Shown here in pieces: positions 1-7,769 of a stretch of DNA of 22,013 nucleotides (position 1 is the stretch's first letter; each line of letters begins with the position of its first letter). Source of the stretch: Schizochytrium sp. CCTCC M209059 (taxonomy: Eukaryota > Sar > Bigyra > Thraustochytrida > Thraustochytriidae); NCBI GenBank assembly GCA_000818945.1, contig KN805461.1:76431-98443 (forward strand), given 5' to 3'. The notes beneath the pieces were generated by a model that saw nothing but the letters and a program-made list of their open reading frames with translations, had not been told where the DNA came from and did not search any database. A program made the position numbers and the translations under genes.

Positions 1-346
1 GAACTACGGATTTTGGCCGTTGATGACAAATAATTATGATGTGTGTAGGGCATGACAAAATACGAGCGTATCGGAGCAAAGCGTTTCTCGTTGTAGTTGC
101 TGTTGTTGACGCTAGCTTGATTATAAAGCGTACATGCGAATGCTGACGAAGACAATCTCCATATCCTAGCAATTGACGGCACCAGTCTGCAAACAAACAA
201 ACAAACAAACAAACAAATGAGCAAAGGACCAACGACAATAATCGAGGGTCCGCACTCACGACCGCGCGGGGTACAAAAGCTTCTCTCCTTTTCTCTTTCC
301 TAGACCTAGCTGCTGGACTAACATTCCATTGGACACAAAGCTCCCC
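1..346. other. 3' flank of the 8-TM gene
   Basis: No gene is supported here. The stretch lies downstream of the minus-strand membrane-protein gene and should hold its 3' UTR. Its only obvious structure is a (CAAA)n microsatellite, listed separately. Confidence 0.6.
190..217. repeat. (CAAA)n microsatellite
   Basis: About seven uninterrupted copies of CAAA, directly visible. It lies in the 3' flank of the minus-strand gene that ends at 347. Confidence 0.9.
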
Positions 347-1183
347 TTACTCCTTTTTGGTGTGCTCAGAGGCAGGCGGGGCGACAGCTGCGGACCGTGG
401 AATGTTGATTGCAAAGATGAAAACAAGGAGGCCCAGCGGAACGTGGTAGAGCGGATGGTTGATCTCCTTTCCGAGCTGGGGATCGCCAATGAGGGGCGCG
501 AGAAAGTACAATCCCGCGGCAAAAATAAGGTGATACGCGCCGCAGGCCGCGTAGATGAGCCTTGGAGACCGTGAAGCCATGGAAGCCAGCTGGTAGCCAC
601 CAATAATGAAGAGCGCACAGCCGTAGATTCGAAGACCAAAAAATTTCGGCCCCTTGAGCAGGTAAGGGTTGGCGATGATGGGGTATTCGCTGTATCTGGT
701 TGGGTCAGCGACCATGAAAGCGCCCTCGACTATGTCGAGACCCCCAGCGAAGGCCAGGAAGAGACGAGCCAAAAGCTCGGGCTTGGACTCTTCAGAGTCC
801 AGGCCTCGGGCTTGGATGAGGTGCGCGCCTTCCTTTTGCACAAAGTAAAAGGCAACAAGAGCCAGGAGAACGTCAGGTACCACTGACAGGGCAAAGACGG
901 GAGGTGCGCGCAGCAACATGATTGCGGCGATCATCATTGGGATCGTTGTAAGTCGACCGAGGCTCGTGGCGGCCGCAAGCATATAGTCGTTCGTTACCAC
1001 GCCAGCCGCGTAGATGAGCGTCAGACCGATGAGCAGAAGCCCCGTTAGCCGATACCCCGCCGAGTGCGGTACTGCCATCTCGGGAATCATATCGGTGGCA
1101 ACTTCAGGCGCGAAGAGCATGAGGATGGCTGCTCCGGCTGTTAAGACGGTCTGCACCGCCTGCACGCTCTGCATCCCGTTCAT
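347..1183 (-). CDS. Predicted 8-TM membrane protein made of two 4-TM halves
   Basis: Encodes 278 aa from the ATG at 1183 (context AAACGATGAAC) to TAA at 347-349. The frame stays open upstream to 1348, but without a better ATG near the hydrophobic start. Hydrophobic segments lie at about residues 10-28, 45-63, 69-91, 97-115, 136-158, 181-199, 207-230 and 246-262. The two halves look related: an Arg-led segment (R45-LTGLLLIGLTLIY) matches R185-IYGCALFIIGGY, and each is followed by an Ala/Gly-rich helix after a short polar loop. There is no cleavable signal peptide. The tail ends in HTKKE, with lysines at -2 and -3, so it is not a canonical KKXX signal. I do not recognise the family. A small integral-membrane protein of unknown function is the safest call. 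It shares a divergent upstream region with the gene at 2383. Confidence 0.72.
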   Translation of the reverse strand: MNGMQSVQAVQTVLTAGAAILMLFAPEVATDMIPEMAVPHSAGYRLTGLLLIGLTLIYAAGVVTNDYMLAAATSLGRLTTIPMMIAAIMLLRAPPVFALSVVPDVLLALVAFYFVQKEGAHLIQARGLDSEESKPELLARLFLAFAGGLDIVEGAFMVADPTRYSEYPIIANPYLLKGPKFFGLRIYGCALFIIGGYQLASMASRSPRLIYAACGAYHLIFAAGLYFLAPLIGDPQLGKEINHPLYHVPLGLLVFIFAINIPRSAAVAPPASEHTKKE

Positions 1184-1320
1184 CGTTTCCCCCCCTTTGT
1201 CTCCACGTCTCGCTCTACTCCCTCTTGCCTTCCTCTTCTTCGTTTCTGCAGTACAGCCCAACACAGAACTTGTACACGCCAAACCGCTCCTCGCTCCGTG
1301 CACCCGCCCCCGAACGCAAG

Positions 1321-1383
1321 CAAAACAAAACAAAACAAAACAAGACAAGCAACGCAGACGCTCGCTCGCTCGCTCGCTCGCTC
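1321..1383. repeat. (CAAAA)n then (CTCG)n microsatellites
   Basis: Four copies of CAAAA (1321-1340) are followed after a short gap by about five and a half copies of CTCG (1361-1383). Both lie upstream of the minus-strand ATG at 1183. Confidence 0.85.
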
Positions 1384-1598
1384 TCTTTGCGAAGGTGACT
1401 GCAGGCCGCCCTGCGCCGCGTGCTCCGCGCCGCGCTCCCCCTCGTTGCGTTTCTGCTCCGCGCCCTCGGCGTCGCCCACGTCCTCCTTCCTGCCCTCCCC
1501 AGTCCTACTCGGCCCTTCCCGGATCGTCGTCCGTGCACGCGCCCCTTGCGATCCGGACCCGCCGCCGCCGCTGGTCGGACCGAGGCGCCGCGTCCCCG

Positions 1599-1726
1599 CC
1601 GGTTAGGTTCCGGTCAGGTTCGCGCTTTCGGGGGCCCGCGCAGTTCGGGGGCCCCGCCCCGGCCGGTTAGGTTGGGTTAGGTTTGTGATTTCGGGGGCCC
1701 GGCCCGCGCGGATTGGGGGCCCGGCC
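1599..1726. repeat. Diverged 64-bp tandem duplication with GTTAGGTT and GGGGGCCC
   Basis: Two adjacent units (1599-1662 and 1663-1726) share the same order of motifs: CCGGTTAGGTT at the start, a second AGGTT, then TTTCGGGGGCCCG, then another GGGGGCCC. GGGGGCCC occurs at 1630, 1647, 1693 and 1715. Spacing differs by a few bases between units, so this is an old, diverged duplication. The location between divergent genes suggests a regulatory role, which is inference. Confidence 0.7.
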
Positions 1727-2382
1727 TCACAGGCGGGTCGCGCTATACCGCAGCGAGGGAGGGGAGGAAGAAAGTAAAAAAGAAAACGAGGAGGCCCGCG
1801 AGGAGACCCGGGGCGAGACACGCGCGCGAGGCCCGAGACTCGCGCGGACTCGCGCGGGCGAGACGCGCGAGGACGCCCGCGACTCCGGTATCACCCCCGC
1901 CCACCGGTAGGAGGTGCTAGGCGCCGGCTAGCGCCAGGAAGCCGCTGCACGTGCGGAGTCAGATGTGAAGAAGCGAATGAGCGAGAATGATTGAACGAAT
2001 GAACGCAAATGCATGATGCATGCCAGTGAGCATGCGCAGCTTCGCGCGGCGTGCCTGGATGCGGAGAGGAAAGGAAAGCCGAAGACCGACGCAGGAAGAC
2101 CGACGCAGGAAGACCTGACCGCATAGATGCCCCGGCCAGCGCAGCCAGCGGAGCCAGCGTAGCCGCCACAGGACTGAATGCGGTTTTTGAGGGCGCCATC
2201 ATAAGAGGAGGAAGCGTCGGCAGGCAATCAATGAACGCGCGACCGCGGCGCGCGCTCGAAAGGCGAGCACCCCGCGGCCGCGCTCTATTCAGGGACGCCC
2301 AGGCCTTCGCGCGAGCGCAGACGCGGGAGCAGCTAGCTGCAGGCGCAGGCAGTCCGCGGTGGTCCGCGCGCGGGAGCGCAGG

Positions 2383-3996
2383 ATGAGGGCCCTGGGATGC
2401 ATCTTCGGCAGGCGTAAGAACCAGGCCTCGCAGCAGCACGCGCTGGCCCCGGCAGCGACGCCGGCGCCGACAGCGACGGCGACGGAGGAGAAGAAGACGA
2501 AGAAGAAGAGCAAGAAGCGGAGCACGAGCTCTGGCGTCGTGAACGATGCCCTGAGCGCTGGCGACCTGCGCGATGGCAGCGGCGGAAAGTCCAACGGGGT
2601 CCAGCAGGAAGCCTTGCTCGCAGAGGGGCGCACGTGCGCCAGCGAGGTACGTGCGCTGCGCCAAAGACTCTTGCAGGATCACGGAGTCGGCGACGAGACG
2701 CCCTCGCTCGAGGAGGAGGTCCCAAGGGATCTGAGTGCGTTCATGAAGTATGCAAAGGACGTCGCGGAAGACGTCGGCCCCGTGCGATCCACCATCTCTC
2801 GCAAAATCAAGAGGTACGAGCGCGAGCAGGCCGAGTGGGCCCGTCTGAAAAACTTGGGCGAGCAAGCCAATCTCAAGGCAAGCGAAACAGCCATTTGCAG
2901 CAAACACATGGCCGAATGTACGCACGATATTCAGGCTCTCACCAACCTTGACCAGCACCTTGATGAGGCAGCGGCGCAGCTCGTGCAGATCCACGAAAGC
3001 CTGCGCCAAACGTCAGGCTCGAGCTTTGCCGCCATCGCTCTGCTCTCTTCCCTAAGCACACAACTTAATCCGCCCTTCCGCTCGGTCTTGTTGGCGACTC
3101 GCCTCGCGCGCAAAAACCACCAAGATAGCGATGGTCCTTCTCCGAGCGGGAGCAGCCGCAAATCCAACAAGAGCGGAATTTCCAATGGCAACGATGAAGA
3201 AGAGTATGGCCCGGCTCTGCGGCCGCCTCGTGCCCACGCGCAAGAGTCCGATGGTGGCCTCGCGCCAGAAGAAGTCTGCGCCTTGGTGTCCAAGACCAAG
3301 GTGCTCTTTTCGTTTGCTTCGAGCAAAGGCGGTCTCCGGGTCGCTCGTAGCCTTTACCGTTCTTTTGCGCGCGACGAGCTTAATCTTGGCCCCGAGGAGG
3401 TCTTTATTGACAGCGAGAACCTAAAGCGCCATCGCTGCTCGACGACAGAGACCGCGGACGGCGTGCTGACCAATCCACACTCGACAGAATTTTTTTCCTT
3501 TGCCATGATGATGACGCACGCCCTCATCTTCGTCATGGACGACGCCTGGCAAAAAGACGATTGGCTCGAGACCCCCGAAGCCCTCGCCATGAGTCACACG
3601 CTCGAAGCGTGCTACGGCGATGGCAATGATACCTTTTATGGGATTGACTTCGACCTCATTCTTGCCTACCCACAGGCCAAGACAACCTTGGCCAGCCGTG
3701 ACGCAGGCAAAGTGCTTCGTAAGATCAACGAAGCTACAGAAGCGCGCATGCTAGCCGCCATGGTACGTCTTGGCGTCCCGGCCACAAAGGAAGTCTTTTT
3801 CGAGGACTGGGCAGACTATAGCGCCATTGCCGCTCGCGTGGCTGCTGCCATTGAGCGTGTTTCCGCCGTCCTTGGCGCCCAGAACTTGCGGCGCCCCAAA
3901 ATGGACGATCTCGTTCAACTCTATTGCGCAAACTGGCGCCCAACAGCGCTGGAGCTTGAAGCGGACGCTCTTGAAGGCCACAGTTGCAACAAGTAG
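2383..3996 (+). CDS. Coiled-coil protein with TIR-like C-terminal domain
   Basis: Encodes 537 aa from the ATG at 2383 (context CGCAGGATGAGG); the frame extends a little further up only through a GTG. Residues 1-110 are low complexity with a Lys-rich patch (about 37-46). Residues 113-210 are charged and helical, probably coiled coil, and 245-290 form an acidic/Ser linker. Residues 306-490 look like a TIR or TIR-like alpha/beta fold: strand VLFSFASS (307-314), helix 318-330, strand VFIDSENL (340-347), strand ALIFVMDDAW (380-389), then DDWLETPEAL (392-401) resembling the WCxxEL region, and strand DFDLILAYP (422-430). A catalytic-type Glu would be E396 or E399; the spacing from W394 differs from the classic W+4. 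TIR domains act as scaffolds or NAD-cleaving enzymes, and which applies here is not decidable. The ORF is certain; the domain call is moderate. Confidence 0.85.
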   Translation: MRALGCIFGRRKNQASQQHALAPAATPAPTATATEEKKTKKKSKKRSTSSGVVNDALSAGDLRDGSGGKSNGVQQEALLAEGRTCASEVRALRQRLLQDHGVGDETPSLEEEVPRDLSAFMKYAKDVAEDVGPVRSTISRKIKRYEREQAEWARLKNLGEQANLKASETAICSKHMAECTHDIQALTNLDQHLDEAAAQLVQIHESLRQTSGSSFAAIALLSSLSTQLNPPFRSVLLATRLARKNHQDSDGPSPSGSSRKSNKSGISNGNDEEEYGPALRPPRAHAQESDGGLAPEEVCALVSKTKVLFSFASSKGGLRVARSLYRSFARDELNLGPEEVFIDSENLKRHRCSTTETADGVLTNPHSTEFFSFAMMMTHALIFVMDDAWQKDDWLETPEALAMSHTLEACYGDGNDTFYGIDFDLILAYPQAKTTLASRDAGKVLRKINEATEARMLAAMVRLGVPATKEVFFEDWADYSAIAARVAAAIERVSAVLGAQNLRRPKMDDLVQLYCANWRPTALELEADALEGHSCNK

Positions 3997-4145
3997 GACA
4001 CAAGCGATCGATCGTGGCTGCAAACTTGCTGAAACTTGTTCAAAACAATCTACCAGCCCCAAAGAGTCCTTGCAAAGTTCTTCAATAGGAGCAAATGAGG
4101 ATTTTAATGAAGAGCTACTACGGGCTTCCAAGAAGCAAAGCCATG

Positions 4146-4179
<34 letters not shown>

Positions 4180-4570
4180 ATCATCAAGTTCTGCTCACCA
4201 CTTCTCTCTTCTCTCTTTATTTCTTTGCCAAATCGAGGCAAACAGGCAAGCAAGCAAGCAAGCTGATAAAATGACACGCACCACCTTCACTACTCGTGGG
4301 CCTTTGAAATACGAAGACAATTGTTGATTTTCCATTCCTGCTTTCAATTTTTTTTTCTCACCCTGTGACTTCCTCTGCTAACACTTATTGCATGCAACTT
4401 TTCGAAAAGGCTCGGGCTGGATTGATGCGATTTTCACGAAGTAATTCACCGCGCAAAAAATCGTTTTCTGCTCAACCAAGTTACAGCGTTGCTGCACTAG
4501 CATAGACAGCGTTGCGCCATTTCCTCTTCTTTTCCAATTTTGTTTCTTTTTTTTCTTTTCTTTTCTTTTT
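3997..4570. other. Convergent 3' region
   Basis: Lies between the stop of the TIR-like gene (plus) and the stop of UBC12 (minus). It contains two CAAG arrays and T-rich tracts (4346-4358, 4543-4572) and should hold both 3' UTRs. ORFs crossing it are repeat-driven translations. Confidence 0.6.
4147..4263. repeat. Two (CAAG)n arrays
   Basis: About eight copies of GCAA at 4147-4179 and about four and a half at 4246-4263, separated by unique sequence. They lie just downstream of the plus-strand stop at 3996, probably in transcribed 3' UTR. Confidence 0.88.
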
Positions 4571-5499
4571 TTACGAAGAGGCCTTGATTGCTGGAGGAAA
4601 CGATTCGCCATCGACGGGATAACCCTTGAGTGAACGCTGCACATTCTGCATAAACCGTGACTTGTCCTTTCGCAAAAGTTCGGCAGCCTCTGTATACATG
4701 TGTGCATGAGGGAGAGAGAGAACGGGAGTCCAAGCGGACATTGGAAAAAAAAAAAAAAAACGCACGCGTGAGTCAGATCAGAAATGTTAAAGCACGAGAG
4801 AGATATCAAGGTACACCGAGGTGATCCTCCGAGCGCCGAGCACTTACCGTGGTTGAGCGGATCGTCCGCGTTTGGCTGAACAAAGAGAACAATGAGGCCG
4901 TAGATGACGGCGTTAATGTCGAGCACAGGCTTCCAGTCGGCACGCAAGATATTGAGGCACACATTGCCTTCCAGGTCAATGTTGGGGTGGTAGATCTTCT
5001 CCAGACACTTGACCTTGGGCGGTTCGTGCGGATACATGTCCGGCACAGTGAACTGAAAGGTGTAGCGGTAGCCCTTCCAGTACCCGTCATCCGGAGAGAC
5101 GATAACCTGAAAGTTCATGAGGTCGTTTGGGTTCGGAAAGTTTGCTTTCGCGCAGTCGCCGCCGTCGAGCTCAGACACATCCTTTTGCACGCGGATCTCA
5201 CCGGGCCGCAGCCGCCGTCCGGACTTCTTCGCGGCCTTGGCGCCCTTGACGCCAAAGATATTCACGCTGCCGCGGCCTCGGCCCCGCCCGCGACCGCCGC
5301 TTGCAGCGCCCTCAGCGCCGCTGGCCGCGACACCGGACGTGGCGCCCTCGCCCGCGCCGCTCTCGCCGCTCTTCTCGCCGCCCGACGCCTCGCCGCCCGC
5401 TGTCTCCTCGGCCTCGGCGCCGCCCGCCGCCGCGGCCTCGGCCTCGGCGGCGGCCTTGGCGGCGGCCTGCTCCTCCTTCTTCTTCATGATGCCGATCAT
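4571..5499 (-). CDS. UBC12: NEDD8-conjugating enzyme E2 (UBC12/UBE2M)
   Basis: Two exons (4848-5499 and 4571-4689) join in phase to give 256 aa. UBC12 accepts NEDD8 from the UBA3-NAE1 E1 and transfers it to cullins. The start at 5499 is chosen because MIGIMKKKEEQ matches the MIKLF-type N-terminal extension that docks on UBA3; the frame upstream opens only with GTG. Residues 11-100 are an Ala/Glu/Gly-rich insert ending in an RGRGRG stretch (70-77). The E2 core follows: IRVQKDVSEL (102-111), YPHEPPKVKC (156-165), and HPNIDLEGNVCLNILR (171-186) with catalytic Cys181, then DWKPVLDINAVIYGL (188-202). Exon 2 supplies EAAELLRKDKSRFMQNVQRS (218-237), the expected C-terminal helices. Human UBC12 is about 183 aa, so the extra length is the insert. 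Catalytic motifs are intact. Confidence 0.95.
4690..4847 (-). other. Intron of UBC12
   Basis: Reading the minus strand, the donor is CCACG|GTAAGTG (intron from 4847) and the acceptor is ATACAG|AGGCTGCC (exon 2 from 4689). The intron is 158 nt and carries a run of about 17 T on the sense strand (plus-strand A run near 4744-4760). Removal restores PLNH-EAAELL, the expected UBC12 sequence, with a split Glu codon. Confidence 0.93.
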
Positions 5500-5504
5500 C
5501 TTGC

Positions 5505-5563
5505 CGCCGCGATGCCGCCGCCACGCCGCGATGCCGCCGCCTCCTCGCCGCGATGCCGCCGCC
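5505..5563. repeat. Three copies of an 18-bp GC-rich unit
   Basis: The unit CGCCGCGATGCCGCCGCC occurs at 5505-5522, 5524-5541 and 5546-5563. It lies immediately upstream of the UBC12 start, in the likely 5' UTR. On the UBC12 sense strand the copies contain no ATG. Confidence 0.85.
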
Positions 5564-6065
5564 ACGCCACGCCGCGCTCGGACCGCTCTCGGCGCCGCGC
5601 GCGCCCCGGATCCTGCCTTCGCGCTCTGCTGCTACTGCTGCGCCTGCTACGCTTCCTCGCGTTCACGTTGTTCATGTTGGGTGGGGACTCGGAGAGAGAC
5701 CGAGGCTAATCAAAGAGAGCGGCAAAGAGAACGCGGAGCAACTTGAAGCGCCGCGATCTATCGTTTCATCGTGATGCACAGCATTTCTCTCGCGACGGCC
5801 AGCGTGCGCGATATTCGCGTCCCGAGGCCTCGAGGGCTCTGTTGGGGAAATGACGAGGAGCGAGAGATGTGGACATGGAGTGGGGTCGCGTCGATTGTGG
5901 AGCTTTTATGATGATGAATGGAAAAAAATGGAAGCGGGATGGGACTTCGGATAACGCGATGCATCTTGCTCTAAGAATGGCAATCAAAGGCTCGGTCGCA
6001 GTAATGGACCGACGACTCGCATTGCCAAATCCACATCTCAAAGAAGTTTCGAATCTGTGACAGAT

Positions 6066-6099
6066 AATCTTAACGCGAGGTCTCTTCTTCGTTAAGATT
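6066..6099. other. Perfect 10-bp inverted repeat (hairpin candidate)
   Basis: AATCTTAACG (6066-6075) and its exact reverse complement CGTTAAGATT (6090-6099) flank a 14-nt loop. It lies mid-way in the UBC12/dUTPase intergenic region. It could be a protein-binding dyad or an RNA hairpin; nothing in the sequence decides. Confidence 0.65.
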
Positions 6100-6328
6100 C
6101 AGGAAAGAAATTCGTTTCGGCCAAAACAGCTGTTCTTGCTCTTGCCGACATTTGGTACTCCTCCCAGCAACTACTACGCTCTTCCTATTTCACGGAAAGA
6201 GACACCTCCATGGTCAAAGCGGACGCAGCGCAAGCAAATCACACCAAAGCATCCAGCATACCAAGTAACTGCAGGCGTCTGTCTTGCTTTTCATGTCATG
6301 TTCATGTCGTGCCATTGTTCTTGTGCTT

Positions 6329-6392
6329 GCCTGGCTGCTTGCCTGGCAGCTTGCCTGGTTGCTTGCCTGGCTGCTTGCCTGGCTGACTGCCA
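6329..6392. repeat. CTTGCCTGGCTG-type minisatellite
   Basis: About five imperfect copies of a 12-bp unit close to CTTGCCTGGCTG, in the dUTPase upstream region. Confidence 0.8.
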
Positions 6393-6471
6393 CTGCCAGT
6401 GATGGGGTTGGAATACATACGAGCCACAAAACGCCTCCGTTGACTCGACCGACTCGGAAACACAGCAGCCT

Positions 6472-6496
6472 ACCTAACCTAACTGTCACCGTTAGG
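6472..6496. promoter_or_regulatory. TTAGG-type motif cluster upstream of dUTPase
   Basis: CCTAACCTAACTG (reverse TTAGGTTAGG) is followed by CCGTTAGG, ending about 48 bp before the dUTPase ATG at 6544. The same GTTAGGTT words occur in the duplicated block at 1599-1726. A regulatory element is inferred from position and recurrence only. Confidence 0.4.
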
Positions 6497-6543
6497 CATT
6501 GCATCGCGAAGAATAAGCAAAGCACGAATTGCAGAGACTGGAC

Positions 6544-7278
6544 ATGCGCGCGCGCGTGAGCAAGATGGCGCAGGAAATGGTGTTGGTGAGCAAGCTCTCG
6601 GAAAAGGCGACCGTGCCGACGCGCGGGTCGGCGGAGGCCGCGGGCCTCGACCTGTACGCGGCGCACGACGCGGTCATCCCGGCCGCCGGCAAGGGGCTCG
6701 TCAAGACGGACCTCGCCATGCAGGTCCCTCTGGGCACCTACGGGCGCGTGGCGCCGCGCTCGGGGCTCGCGTGGAAGAAGCACGTCGACGTGGGCGCCGG
6801 CGTGATCGATCGCGATTACCGCGGCAACGTTGGCGTTGTCCTCTTTAACCATGCTCAGGAGGACCTCGAGGTCAAGGTCGGCGACCGCATCGCACAGCTT
6901 GTGCTGGAAAAGGTGAGCATGGCGCCCGTCAGGGAGGTTGAAAGCCTCGACGAGTCTGCGCGTGGCGAGGGTGGATTTGGCAGCACTGGAGTTAGCAAAG
7001 ACGAGACACCGGCCGCCACCACGGAGACCGAGACGGGGGCGCCCGAACCAGATGCCAAGCGGGCCAAGCTCGAGGCGAGCGCTGAAGAGGCGATGGAGAA
7101 CCTTTTGGTGGCGCTCGCTGAGGTCGCTTCGCTCGATGCTGCCGTCAAAACCAAGCTGCGTCAACGCGTGCTTGCCGGGGATGCCGCGGTTCTTGCAGTG
7201 GGCCGCGCTCACGCTCGTGTGGGCAAGGTCGACGAGCTCGTCGAAAACCTCCTGGCCCTGCCGGAAATTTCTGCCTAA
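6544..7278 (+). CDS. DUT: dUTP diphosphatase (dUTPase) with C-terminal extension
   Basis: Encodes 244 aa from the ATG at 6544; the ATG at 6565 (CAAGATGGCG) has a better context and would give 237 aa. The enzyme hydrolyses dUTP to dUMP and pyrophosphate, keeping uracil out of DNA and feeding dTMP synthesis. All five trimeric dUTPase motifs are present in order: AGLDLYAA (33-40), GRVAPRSGLA (67-76), GAGVIDRDYRGNVGVVLFNH (84-103), VGDRIAQLVLEK (112-123), and the P-loop-like RGEGGFGSTG (140-149). Most family members end soon after motif V. Here about 95 residues follow: a Thr/Glu-rich linker, the basic word PDAKRAKLE (169-177), very like the c-Myc nuclear localisation signal, and a helical Ala/Leu/Val-rich region (179-244). 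A nuclear isoform is likely. Confidence 0.97.
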   Translation: MRARVSKMAQEMVLVSKLSEKATVPTRGSAEAAGLDLYAAHDAVIPAAGKGLVKTDLAMQVPLGTYGRVAPRSGLAWKKHVDVGAGVIDRDYRGNVGVVLFNHAQEDLEVKVGDRIAQLVLEKVSMAPVREVESLDESARGEGGFGSTGVSKDETPAATTETETGAPEPDAKRAKLEASAEEAMENLLVALAEVASLDAAVKTKLRQRVLAGDAAVLAVGRAHARVGKVDELVENLLALPEISA

Positions 7279-7536
7279 TCAGATTGGTCCCAATCTAACT
7301 TTTACCTGCCTGACCTGCCCCACACCAGCTCCCTTTCATCCTTAAGAAGATACCGACTCAGAGACAACATTTGTTTGTAAATGTCAAAAGAGAAATTTGA
7401 TCATTCAGTAAGAGAGAAGGCTTCCTTTCCAGGTCCAAGTCCAAGGTCCAGTCCAAAAATATTCGGAGCGACAAAGTCAATTTATGGGTCAACTTTTTGC
7501 ATCACGACTGAAAAGGCGAGCTAATGTAGATTTTTG

Positions 7537-7550
7537 TTTATTGAAATAAA
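7537..7550. terminator. Candidate bidirectional poly(A) signal
   Basis: TTTATT (7537-7542) and AATAAA (7545-7550) sit back to back, giving an AATAAA on each strand. It is about 260 bp past the dUTPase stop and about 550 bp past the SERCA stop. Use as a polyadenylation signal is inferred from position. Confidence 0.3.
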
Positions 7551-7629
7551 GGGCTCCAGACGGAGCGTTTCGAGACACAGTCGATGTCGCATCATCAATG
7601 AACTGAAAAGAAAAGAAGAGCAGCCGCAT

Positions 7630-7769
7630 GCTTGCTTGCTTGCTTGCTCGCATGACCGGTCTATGTGCATAGCGTACGCCTTGCCTGCTCTCTGCTTTCC
7701 TTCATCCATTTTGTTTCTGTGCGCACCCTTCTGTTTCGGTCGGTCCTGCAAGAGAGAGAGAGAGAGAGA
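7630..7769. repeat. (CTTG)n and (GA)n microsatellites
   Basis: About four and a half CTTG copies at 7630-7648, then an uninterrupted GA tract of about ten copies at 7750-7769. Both lie in the convergent 3' region. Confidence 0.88.

Larger units (their letters stand above)
1184..2382. promoter_or_regulatory. GC-rich divergent intergenic region
   Basis: About 1.2 kb separates the divergent starts at 1183 (minus) and 2383 (plus). It holds CAAAA and CTCG microsatellites, a diverged 64-bp tandem duplication (1599-1726), and a short direct repeat of agaccgacgcagga around 2083-2112. Several ORFs cross it, but all are Arg/Pro/Ala-rich low-complexity translations in competing frames and I do not support them. 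It probably contains both 5' UTRs and a bidirectional promoter. Confidence 0.5.
5500..6543. promoter_or_regulatory. Divergent intergenic region, UBC12 / dUTPase
   Basis: About 1 kb between the minus-strand UBC12 start and the plus-strand dUTPase start. It contains an 18-bp GC repeat next to UBC12, a perfect inverted repeat (6066-6099), a CTTG/CCTGG-type minisatellite (6329-6392), and a TTAGG-rich cluster close to dUTPase. No credible coding sequence was found. Confidence 0.55.

Noticed and set aside
1014..1910. Several ORFs of 65-218 codons on both strands between the first two genes
   Set aside because: All are Arg/Pro/Ala-rich translations of GC-rich DNA and microsatellites, mutually overlapping, with no domain.
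4378..4688. Reading UBC12 through the intron to a stop near 4378
   Set aside because: The read-through tail is unrelated to E2 enzymes, whereas splicing at GTAAGT/CAG gives the exact conserved UBC12 C-terminus in another frame.
5500..5565. 22-residue upstream extension of UBC12
   Set aside because: It opens only with GTG and translates a GC repeat; the MIGIM start matches the family's N-terminus.
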